DNA from: Reclinomonas americana ATCC 50394
Taxonomy: Eukaryota; Jakobida; Jakobea; Jakobida
Assembly: GCA_048213135.1 (NCBI GenBank)
Contig: PS015054.1
Span: 421,988-485,987, forward strand
Direction: 5' to 3'
DNA: 64,000 bases
The notes under the pieces were generated by a model. The model did not search any database, had not been told where the DNA came from, and saw only the letters and a program-made list of their open reading frames with translations. This document shows, piece by piece, positions 28,501 through 39,800 of this stretch (its first letter is position 1; each line of letters begins with the position of its first letter). A program made the position numbers and the translations under genes.

Positions 28501-28635
28501 GTGAACCGCGGAGCCTGGGCTTGCATCGGCAACAATCTTTCTACGTGCGACTGGACCGGATGGGTAGTCATCCAGAAGTGCACGGCCACCCAGGTGTGCC
28601 AGGCATCGCCGGCCACGGGCTACTATTGCAAGTGA
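25572..28635 (+). CDS. Secreted chitin-type lytic polysaccharide monooxygenase with four cadherin-like repeats and CBM19-like module
   Basis: The start MHAKSSAVWFLLCAVLLACV is a signal peptide ending VTG. The mature protein would start with His (HALLLSPLARSG), as required for the copper histidine brace of LPMOs. CPSCNNYCPHCLNAGGPG follows across a phase-2 intron, then GNHAWPAV, RRGLCGGNPDG, the second-His candidate region TAHHK/GHMEVRLCENA (about 26055-26240), CNNCVLQWWYVTGNSC (about 26410-26510) and VFWNCADISI (about 26675). This order resembles chitin-binding type-4 / AA15-like enzymes, which oxidatively cleave chitin. A (PT)n linker, a Cys-rich module CPDSCDMTCNGSSLLQCEY, four nearly identical cadherin-like repeats and a C-terminal module CNPSVNRGAWACIGNNLSTC complete the protein. 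Stop TGA is at 28633-28635. The exact AA family needs a profile search. Confidence 0.82.
27017..28411 (+). repeat. Tandem array of four cadherin-like exons with near-identical introns
   Basis: Repeat exons lie at about 27017-27302, 27369-27668, 27735-28034 and 28106-28411. Each encodes about 100 residues starting GPTNITLSASSYQSPSVANQ and ending in FSISAG. The introns (27303-27368, 27669-27734, 28035-28105) start with GTGAGTGAGTGGGTGGTTGG and are themselves nearly identical. All are phase 1, so whole exon-intron units can be duplicated or lost without a frameshift. The unit length is 366 bp. The fold resembles bacterial-type cadherin repeats (GTLxATSDT, FSIVSD, VRVTDAAxNG). Confidence 0.9.
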
Positions 28636-28812
28636 TATTTTGCTCTCTTTCTCTCGCTGTACATACTTGTAAAAAATGGTGTACATTTGTCAAGTCGATG
28701 TACTGCTCGTCTCCTCTGCGGACTCCTTTCCACGACAGCGCGACAACTCGACTTGCAACAAAGCTTCGAGACAATTGCAAAAGCGGACACGGGACAAATA
28801 ACGTTCGAAAAA

Positions 28813-31800
28813 ATGACTGAGCGATGGGAACAGCGACGACTCGAGCTGTTGCGTCACACACACCCTCTCTCTCTCTCTCTCTCACATATACACACGCATG
28901 CTGACAATCTGCTTTGCGTGCGTCAGCGATCACCGATTGGACGCACTGCGGCGACGAACAGGCGGGTTGGTCGACAGCGGCGATGTGGGTGTCAGCGGCA
29001 GTCGGCTTGCGGTGCGTCGCGCTGAGCGAGCGCGGCTGGAGCTGAACGAACTGAACAAGGAGAATGCGGAGGCGGCCGCACGCAATCAGCGATTGCTGAG
29101 CGTGTTTGGAGATCTGGTCAAGCACTTGTCGCAGATGCAGGCGCCGGCCACAGAGGCCGCGCAGCAGCTTCGTGCGGAGAAGGTGCGTTGCAGGACACTG
29201 CTGGTGTGGGGAGAGAGAGATAAGTGCTGAATGCGATGGGAGCAGGAAAAGTACTATTCTCATGTGATGGAACAACTGCCGGAGTGGCGTCGGCGACGTG
29301 ATGCTGTGCGCAGTCGCGATGTGCAACGCATGGAGCAGGAGATTGTGCGTATGGAGGAGGAGCGGGCACGATTGCAGCGGGAGTTTGAGAATGAGCAGCT
29401 GGCACATGGAGTGTATTTGCGCAAGAGCATCGAACATCAGCAGACCAAGGAGCGACTGATGATGGAGGCGGAGCGGATGAAGGCGGAGCGAGAGCAGCGG
29501 GAACGCGAGGGTGAGATAATCTAGAGTGAGGCGGCCTCGGTTTGAGAGATCCTCATTGTGTGTCGACAGAGGCCGAACTGCAGCTGATTGTGCAAGAGGC
29601 TGCGCGATTGGAGAAGGAACGCTTCCGGCAGCAGTCGCAGACGGCAGTAGCCGAGGTCGCTCGTCGACAGTACTTGGACGTCAAGGGTAACGTGCTGCAC
29701 TCGAACGCGTCGCATCAGCATCGAAGCTGACGCAAGTGTCTCGTGTCTTTTTTCTTTTCAGCTCAACTGCTCGAGCAAGCTGCCACCGGTTCCATCGACT
29801 TTTCTTCGACAGCAACCTCACAGCAGTCACTGCCGCGCACGGAACTGGTGCGGGAACCACTGACTACGCTCTACAGTTCCGGCTCTAGTGCGAATGCGGC
29901 GGCAGCCGGCGCCAGTTCCACGCTTACGCCGTTGCGGCTGTCGTCCAACCTCCTGCAACTGCGCGCAGCACCTGTGCCGCTCTCAGCTTCTACGCTCACC
30001 GCAATGTCGCTGGAGGCCGATACTGTGGAGCACGTTGTGAATTCAATGACAAAAGACCAGTTGCGTGCAAAGCGCTTCACTTGCAGCATTCCCCATCGTG
30101 CCTCACCGCGATCCGCCAGAATTCTTGCCGTGTTTATCGCTCTGGTGGCTGAGCTGGAGATGATTGACGCGCACGTGATGGTGAGCGTGTCTCGCGCTTG
30201 TCGGAAAGAGCTCCACTTGCCTGACTTACAATCGCTTTGTGATTGATTTCAGTGTCCATACGCGTCCATGGATGCGACCATGTCGTTTGCACCCACCGGT
30301 GTCGAGAGTGCATCGCGTGTTGCACTGCTGAGGCATGTACTGAGTGGAGCCAGTGCGGCACAGCTGCCTGTCGGCGAGCGTGCGCAATCGGTGCTGGATC
30401 TGGTGCATTTTTATCCGCAAGGTACTGCCTGAACTCATGCTTCTTCTCCCAGTCGATAATGACACCAGCTGTCCACAGGTCTCGCTTCGCTCTCGTTTAT
30501 TCAGGATTGCCTTATTACCACCACTCGCTACACGCTCGACATGATCGATAAGCACTTTTTCGGCAGCACCCGAGGTTGGCACTTCATCCATGCCCTTTCG
30601 CTCTCTCTCTCGTCTCACAAGTGCGACACGCAGAAATATGGATACGCATGGTGCGTCACTTGCAGGTGGTCGTCACGCGGTATCCGCAAGAAAAGTACAC
30701 GGTGCTGCAAGCGTTTGCATCGGCCCTGGTTCCACCCGGCGAGACCGTACATGCCTTTTCCATGTCGCGCAAGGTCTGCTGATCGCCCGTCCTGTGGCTG
30801 TCGTCGCAGTCAATTCTCACTGTGTGTGTGTGTGTGTGCGCGTGGGATCACAGATATTGCAGTTCCTGGAAGCGCTGGTTCGCCAGTCTCGTATCTCCGA
30901 GACGTACGCGCTGACGCGATCGACTGAGCGGCTAATGGCGGCGGAGAGTGACGCGCTGCACCCGGTCACCGCTGTCACACCGACGGTGGCTGCTGCCTCA
31001 ACACCGGTGGGTGTCGCCAATCCCGCTACTGCGGCGGCTTCGCATGCACAGAAGCCACCATTGGGCGCGACAGCCCCGCCTTCCAAGCTGCTGCCTCTGC
31101 ATCTGATTGCACAGTCGACCGCCACTGCAGTCTCGCAGCCGTCGCCGCCGGCCACCACCGGTGTTCCGAGCATGAGCATTTCGAGTCCGCCCACCGATCT
31201 CGACAACGGCGCCAATGAACGAGTAGCACGTGAGCAGGCCGCTTTGGCGGAGCGGCAACGCCTGGTGGCGCGCCAGGCAGAAGCCTTGCTGCAGATGCAA
31301 CGCGAGCTCCAGGAGCAGGAGGAGCGAGCAAAGGCCGTACAGGAGGAGGAAGCTGCAAGGCGGCGGCAGGAGGCCGAAGCAGCAGCCGCAGCAGCCAAAC
31401 AGCGACAGTTGGAAATGGAAAGAGCGGTGGCCGAGGCGGCGGCGATGGAAGTCAGAAGGCGGCAGCAGCAGCAGCAGCAGGAGCAGCAAGAGGCCGAACA
31501 GAAGGCTGCACAAGAGCGTCAGCGCAAGCTGGAGCAGGAGCAAGCAGAACAGCGCCGACTGGAGCAGGAACGTGCAGCGGCGGCTGCAGCTGCTGCATCT
31601 CAGAAAGTGGCACCTGTTGTTGTCGCTGCGGGAAGAACGGAACGAACTGTGCCAGTGGCATCGGTTGCCTCCCCGCCACGTGCCGGAAGCGCTGTGGCCA
31701 TTGACGACATTCCGGCTGGCGTTACCGCACGACGAGCGTCACTCTCCAATACTGCGCCCGCCGTCGGACTTGTGCCGGGTGTGGTCGGCTTCCTCGAGGA

Positions 31801-33718
31801 GGAGAACGACGAAGTGAACACTGACGAGGACATGACGGGCACGGCGCTCTCGTCAGAGGCCAGCCAGCCTGCGACCATGCCTGTCAATGTTGGCAGTCTG
31901 CCAGGATTCCGCTCCACAGGTTCCTTCGCCCTCGCTGCCGTTTGCTCGGTGCATCCGTGTTTCTCATTTTTTGGTTGCAGGTGGCGCACCGCCCACCATG
32001 GTGGTGACTCCACCAGGCTGGGGAAGTGGCGACACGGAAGGTGGCGTGGCCGACCTATCCTCCATTACCTACAACAATGGAGAGGATCGAGCCAAGTTGC
32101 GTGTACCTCCCTGTCCAGTGCGCTCGCGGCACGCTTTTCTCACTGGACGATGTGTCGATGGCAGCGCGTCGCACGTGTCGTCGTTTGCGTTTACGGAGGA
32201 GAGCACCATTGATGCGCACCCCTCTCTCGGCACGGACACAGGTGCCGCAGCCGGCAGTTCCACCGCTGGCGCAGGGTCGACTGCGGCCGCGCCCGGCGGC
32301 AGTTCCGGGCCATCACGACCGGGGTCAGCAAGCGGCCGCTCACAACCACCACGAAGCAAATTGGAGCGCGAGTTGCAGAGGCGCGAAGAGAAGGAACGCG
32401 AGCGCAGTTACGTCGGCGCGCTTCAGCGTGAAAGAAAGCTGTGTGGCAAGTGAGGCTAAATCTCAAGCATGCAGAGCTGGCTGAGCAACGACAACGTGAA
32501 CTGGAGGAGCAGACGGACAGGCAGCGACAGCAAGCAGAAAAAGAGGAACGGCAGCGACAGGAGGAGCGTGAACGGCAACGACTGAAAGAGGAACGAGAGC
32601 GCCAAGAGCGGATAAGACGACAGGCCGAAGAAGAGGCGGAGCGGCGGAAACAGGCGGAGGCTGCGGAGCGCGAGGTCCGAATCGCCATTCATGCGTTTGT
32701 GTGGCGACCGAGAGTCTCACCCTCCATTCTTTCATGCAGCGGGAGGAGCGCGAACGCGAAAGGCGTCGCAAGGAGGAGCAAGAGGCGGAGGAGAAGAGGA
32801 AACGGGCCGAGGCAGAGCGTCTGCAGGTGTGTATTGTTTGTGTGTCTCTGTCTTTCTTTGCGATTATTGTTGTTGTTTTTGATTGCTCGGTTCATCGTCT
32901 CCAGCGAGAGGAAGAAGCGAGGGCACGACGATTACGAGAGGCAGAAGAGGAGCAGCGACGCCGTGAGCGCGAAGCCGAAGAGCAGCGATTGGTTTGTGTG
33001 CTGCGTGACTGTGTCTCGTGGGCTTTGCAAGTCGCCTGCTCTAATTACCATTGATGCGTGCGCAGCAAGAGGAGCGTGCGGCACAGGAAGCCGCAGAACG
33101 AAAGCAGAAACTGGCGGAGAAGGCGCGGCAGGCACAGCGCGAGGCCGATGAGCGTGCTGCTGAGGAGCAGCGGCGGCGCGAAGAAATGCGCAAGAGTGGC
33201 ATCTTGGAGAAGAAGAAGGTGCTGTTGACGGGCACATCACCGCAGCCCGTGCGTGCCTCCGGCGCGTCGTCTAGCAGTGCAACCAGTCAGCGGTCGACCA
33301 GCAACAGTGGCCGCAAGGTCAGCCAGCGCAGCGCGCACCGCCGTATGTAGTGTGTGTGACTGACAGTTTTTGGCGGTGCACACAGGTCTCCAACAGTGAC
33401 ATTCGTGAGGCGGCTGCACTTGCGGCGGCCAGCTCGTCTCGTGGGTCTTCTGTGTTCAGCAAATACGGTCGCCGGCCGACGTCGTCGACAACGAGAGCCA
33501 CGGGGGGTGGTGGTGGTGCTGCGAGGTCGGTATCTTGTCACACCACGAAATGTGCATTCCGCCCCACTCTCATTTTTTCACATGCTGTGTGCAGTCGACG
33601 ACCCTCGGTGCTTGCCAACGACAGCACGGAGAGTGATGCCACCGGCGGCGACGCTCACTCGCATTCGACCATGCAGTCGGGCGCCACCGATTTCTCGGCG
33701 GATGAGTTTGACTTTTGA
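28813..33718 (+). CDS. Large coiled-coil protein, function unknown
   Basis: A multi-exon gene encodes long charged helices. I place the start at ATG 28813 (MTERWEQRRLEL), spliced by a GT-AG intron to DHRLDALRRRTGGLVDSGD. An in-frame ATG at 28687 is an alternative. Exons at 28930-29520 contain heptad-rich sequence such as VQRMEQEIVRMEEERARLQ. A less charged middle (29760-30540) contains VEHVVNSMTKDQLRAK and VALLRHVLSGASAAQLP. A Pro/Thr/Ser-rich linker is followed by a very Glu/Gln/Arg-rich coiled coil (31210-31600), a second linker, a third coiled coil split over four short exons (32340-33200, for example REEERERERRRKEEQEAEE-like sequence), and a Ser/Gly-rich tail ending DEFDF with TGA at 33716-33718. 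The sequence resembles cytoskeletal or MAP-like linkers in general composition only. I do not recognise the family. Confidence 0.68.
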
Positions 33719-33828
33719 GTGGAACCAAAATTGTGTGTCTTTAATATTGCGGTGTTAAACAGGGTGGATAATACAAACTACAACAGCAACAATAGGGAAA
33801 ATAACGCTTCTATGTTGAAACAGACAGA

Positions 33829-36800
33829 TTACAAGCGAGCCGAGTCGGCTGGAGGGAAATAGATCATGGGAGAGAACGTGACATGCTCGGTGTCGTCGTC
33901 CATCGGCGGCGCAGTGGGTGCCAGCTGACGAGGATACAGGCGCGGACTAATGAGTTGCGTGGGACTGGGAGAGCGTGTGCGCGACTTGCTCGGCGAGGTG
34001 GACTCTGGTCGTGCACCGGCAACGGCTGGCACAGCCAAATGCGACCGCGGTGCAAAGGGAGGCGACGACGCTGCAGACGACAGCGACGATAGGGAAGGCG
34101 GCGGCCGTGTCGGGGATGCCGTGGTTCCGTTCGCATTTTGCTTGGCAGCATCGATTACGGTCGGCGCGCTCTCGCCGCTTTGCGACTGCACGAAACGAAT
34201 GAGTGATACTGGCAAACATCCACTGCCATTGCACTACGTTGCATACCTGCGTGGCCGACGACGATTTCCCAGCCGGAGCACCTGGCATGTGCGGCGACTC
34301 GGACCCTCGAGAGCTACCGGTGCCTCGGGCAGCCAAGACCGCCGCAGCGGCCAGGCCCGGCAGAACGACCGGTGGCTTGCGTTCTTCGGGGGCGGTCGAC
34401 GGACGCTTCTTGGGCGACAAGCCAGCCGTGACACCGGGACTTGCGTTCACTGCAAAGGGACGATAAGAGTGAGCAAGTGGCCAGTGCGTGCAAGATGTCG
34501 TGTAGCTACTGACAACGCACTTCGATACTGCAGCAACAGGCCGATGCTCTGCACCGGTGACGCCGAGGCCGATCCGTGCGAATACTGCAGCGAATCGGCG
34601 TCGTCATCGTCACCGTCCTGCGTGGCCACCGACACATTGTCGCCGGACGATGTCGTAGTGGTGCCGGCTGACAGAGAACCGCGAGGCACCACCGGCACCG
34701 GGGCGGGCGACTGGGAATGAGCGGCAGGCTTGCCACCGCTGCCACCGACCCTTTCGGGGTGGCGCACTCGCGGTTGCGCGCTTAGTGGCCGATTGGCCGC
34801 AAACAGCAACGATGGCACGTGCACCTCGCCACCTGGACGAGCACCACCTGACGACACATCATTCAGTGAGATAGTCTCGCAGTCGCACGCAATTGACACA
34901 TCACATCACACAGACGCACCTGGCGAGCGAGTGGGCGGGGCAGTGGTTGGGCGGCGTCGCGAGGATCCGGAGCCGTTGCCAGCGTCTGGCACGGTGGTGA
35001 TTTCTTCGCGTCCCTCCACCGACACGGTGGTGGGAGACGAGCCTCCGTGACTTCCGGCGTCGTCGTGCACGTTGCTTGACGTGTCGATCGACTGTCCGCG
35101 TGAGCCGCTGCCGGCGGGCGGTGGCAGTGCACGCAATCGAGAATACTGTCGGACTCACACGTGTCAGGCACGGGAGAGGGAGCGAGGGAGAGGAAGTGGC
35201 ATATTGCAAGCGGACGCAACAGAAATGTCGGGCACCGCAGTGCCGCCGGCGACGGAGCCAATGAGCAAGCCGTGAAGTCGCTCCATGTCAAGCTCGCGTC
35301 GCGGCGTGCGCGGAGTGCGCGGTGTCTCCAGTGGCGTGGAGACGGCGGAAACCTCCGAGTCACCACCGTGGTCGGCCGCCCCAGTGGCACCCGACCCAGC
35401 CACACCCAGCCGATCCCACGTCGACGACGCAGCCACCACCGGCAGTCCGTCTATGAGCGACGAGCGTCCGGCCACAGCGGCAATAACAGCCTCGTTGGCG
35501 GGACCCGCGGTGGCGCCACTCAGAATAGCAGCGGCAGTGAGGCCTCCAGCAGCACCCGAGTTGATACCGCGACTCGTGGAGAGCAGAACACGGGAGAGAC
35601 CACGTGCGTTTCCTTCCTCCATCAGACTCGACGGCGCCATTTCGGCCAAGTCGCCGGCGATCCGCGACACGAGATGCACGCGACGCACAAACTCGGCTGC
35701 AACTCGTGTGAGCACAATGGCCAGCGGAACACACAACACAGACACACGTCTATCAAGTCTGGCACGCAACTGGCGACAGCATCGTCAGCCTCGACCGGTG
35801 TCACCATGCAGGCGGGCGGATCTGCGAGCCACGTGAGAGACATGCTACACGATGCATGTTCCAATGGAGGGGGACACAAACACGTACCGCGCGTTGTTGC
35901 GACACAGCGGCGATAGTTTTGCAGAGAGCGCATGCGCACATTGGCCAGTGGGGCCAGCCGGTGACGATGGCGGTACTCCCAATACGCATCGGAAATCACC
36001 CGCACAGCATGCTTGTGGCGCGTGTGCACCTCCACGGTGTGCGTCAGCAGCACATCGAGTTCGCCCAGTTGAGCGTCCAGTCGCTTGTGCAACATGACAC
36101 CTTCGCGAACCATGCGTTCCACAAACATGATTTGGCGGACGTGCTGCTGGATCACTGCGGCGGCTCGATGGCGGCGGCCAAGATGGCTGCGGTACTGCCG
36201 CTGAATCGCACGTGCCGCAGTAGAACGGCGCAGCTCGCCCAGCTGTTGTGTGTTGTAGACAGTGGTGAGTTGCCGACGCGAGTGATGAGTGCACACAAGC
36301 CAAGAGCAGAGAGACGCACCCGAGAATCGCGTGCACGGTGTTGTCGATCGAGGTGGTGACGGAAGCTGCGCTGGATGCTGGTGGCAGCCTCGTTACGCAT
36401 GGCGTGGTGCCCTGTTCGCACACAGGTGGGTAGCCTGTCGGAGAGAAGACAATACACAAGAAGCGCGGCAAACGCACCACGCCAAGTCGTCTGGATGACA
36501 CGCGCGGCGGCATGCTGCACACGTCGGTCGCCGAGTGTCCGCAGGAAGCGTCGAATGTTGCGCTGCAGCAGCGAGGCAGCAGCCCTCGATCGCACAAAGC
36601 GCTTCCTTTCCACGTAGGCTGTCGCATTTGCTCGATGAGCACAACACGCACCACTGTCGCAAACACAAACAAGCTGCTGCAAACCTCGTGCTTGATGCTG
36701 AATCACACGCGCTGCGGCCGTCCACTCATCGAACAACTCGTCGCTCGGGTACCGCGCGCATTCTCGTGGCAGCGAGAAACGCGGGTGGTGTGCCGACTAC

Positions 36801-39800
36801 AGTACCGGTGATGAGTCCAACTGCGACGAACACACACATGTCGGAAAAACAACAGAGCACACGTAACTCGCATGCGCCGAGGAAGCTCGGAGCCGGCATG
36901 CGGGCCGCACTGTTCCGGGCCAAGCTCATCGAGACCGCACAAGAAGAGGGCACGCGGAATGACACGATAGTGCACGAGGTGATGGGCCACCCGCTGCGGC
37001 GCCTCTCGTCGTTCCTTGGCGAGATCCAACATGCGGTAGATGAAACTGCAAATCGCCTCCTGCGTCAGCCATCACAGCAGCTCATGGAAAAGGGCGAAGC
37101 AACGCACCGACGAATGCGATTGTAGGCTCGCGCGACAGCATACAAGCGTCGACCTTGCTGGCGAGACTTCCAAGCACACTGGATTCGCCGAGCAGCAGCA
37201 TGGCGTCGGGCCAGTCGACGACGGTCGAGGAAGCCTCGGATGGTGCGCTGAAGCGTGAGGCCCGCAACTGTGCGCGATCACCAGTCAGACGGTGGGAAAC
37301 ACGCGTGCCATGGAAACAATCACAAAGTCAACTGATGTCGTCGTACCTGCGCGGTGGCGTAGCCGTGCTTCGCGCAACCAGCGGCGGATGGCGCGCTGCA
37401 CACGAATGAGTGCCTCGCGACGGGAGCGCGCCTCTGTGCGTCCCACGTGACCCAGCCAGCAGGCTTGCAGGCGCGTGGCGGACTTGTGCGCGGTCTCCAG
37501 TTGCGCACGAGTACGCACACCCCGGAAACGCGCTTGCCCGTGTACCAGCGACCGCTGCAAGCGCGGATTGTGCGCCAAGCGGATGAGCGGATCGGTGGCT
37601 CGAACGCGGCACGCTCGCCACCATCTCTGAATCAAGCGCGTGGCTCGTCGCAACCGCTGATACGATCGCGACGCGGCGGCTGATCGCAGCGTGCGCTTGA
37701 TGCGATTGGCAGCCTCGTGACGGCGTGCCACTCGCCGTCGGTGCACAAAGCCGCGCACCACCCGCTGTATCGTACGAATAGCACCCACGTGCTGCAAGTA
37801 CGAGCTGCGCTGCTTCCATCCACGCCAAGTCGCCTGAATCCACGACACTCGTCGATGCTGTCGTGGTCAACAAAATCAGTACCAAACTCGACACACGCAC
37901 ATGATAGCAGGCGCACGTATGCGTACGCACCAGACGATGACGCAGGAATGTACGAATAGCGCGCTGCACGGTGAGCACTGCACGAGCGACTCGAGCCAGG
38001 CGCTTCTTGTGTTGCGCCACGTCGTGTCGACCACGCCACCATCGCTGCAGCAGTGCCGCACCACGACGCTGCTCTGCCAGTGCACGTCGAACTCGTACAC
38101 CAACAAACCTACGCGACACGGGGGAATACAGTGCATGAGATTGCAGTGCGAAGAAGAAGAAGAAGAAGGAGAACGTACCAGCTCTGCAGTCGCAACACCG
38201 CCATGTGCGTCTTGGCGACGCTGGCACGCACACGAAGACCGCGGAACCAGGCCTGCAAGCAGGTAGCTGCGGTCGACTGCGCACGCAAGCGACGCCGCTC
38301 GCGAATGACGGCGACAAATCCAGCAAGTACACGCTTGGCCAGCAAGAGGGAGCGCACGCCGTGGCGCACTCGGCGAGCGGAGAACGCGTGCTGGATGCGT
38401 CGAGCACTGGCGTGCTGCTTGGCCAGACGGCGGCGCTGTGCGAGGAAGCAGGTGTGAATGGAACAACAGGCGCACATGCTTCTCCGAGGGAGCAGTAACC
38501 CACGAACCTGCAGATGACCGCGCACTGCTGCTTGGATCTTGGTGGTTGCCTCCTGCGTCTTGGCCAGTCGGCGCTGTCGCAACCAGCGACGAGCGGCACT
38601 CTGCAGCACACGAGCAGCGTGGCGACGATGCTTGCGCTTTCGAACCTCGCGACGAGCACTGCAGCAACAAAAAACAACAAGGATGAATGCCACTTGTAGT
38701 GGGCATAAGAGAAGGTGATCTGTGTGCCACATACCGGTAGTACTGCTGGATGCGTGATGCAGACTCGTTGCGGTGCTTCAGATGGCAGCGTGTAAGGAAG
38801 GCGCGCACGAGACCTTGCAGGCGGATGAGACGTGGAATGTTGATCACCCGGCCAACTGCGAACGCAGGAGCAAGTGAGACGATGACTGCCTGGAGCATGA
38901 GTGTTTTTGGGAACAACGCAACAGGCGTAGAGCAGATGCTGGGAGCGACGGAGCGCTTCGTTTGCTTGCGCAACGGACGCCTCGTACCGCAGTCTCCTGA
39001 CCTCCTGGCGAGCCGCCATGCCACTGACGAAAACGAGACTGAAGGTGAACATGCAGTGGTATTTCTGGAGAAGAATAAACACACACACACACACCGTGCG
39101 CCCGCACAGATCCGACTGGCCTTGGCCGCACGCCGCTGCTGCCGCCGACGACTGAGGAAGCCGCGCAGCACTCGCTGGATTTGCACCACAGCCTTGGCGG
39201 CAACAGCCTGTCGTCGCCGCTGCAGGTGTCCTCTGCGATTGTGGTGGAGGGCGGTCAATTTCACAGCACAGCATACGTGGCGCGTTGCACTCCACGGTAT
39301 CCCCCTAACGAACCGTACGCCGGCTTGAATTCGCGATGCCGCCTTGTTGCGCACCATTTGACGACGGGTGATGAGTGTGGCGCGCCACCACTTTTGCACC
39401 TTTCGCAGCGCAGCTGAAAGCGTCACAAAGCGCTTGCGCTGTTGCTTTCTGCGCACCAGCGACTGGCAGCACACCAGACTCTTGTTGAGAGCCTGCGTCA
39501 TAACACAGATTATACAGAGGTCAGATGGAATCCATGAAAAAGCGTGCACGACGATGCATGTACCTCCAAGCGGCGTTGCTGCAGAACGCTCAGATACCAG
39601 CGAGCCACGCGTCGCGCAGCATCTCGCTGGCGCACAAATGACAGTCGCTGGAAGCGGCCACGCAGCCAGTGCTGGAGCACAGTGCAGGCCGTGCGCTGTC
39701 GACGGAGAACGCGGCCCTCGTGCAGCCAGTACTTGAAGAAGCTGACACGCACACGCACATACAAGAGATTTTAGTGGAAAGATACAACAGCATGAAGTGT

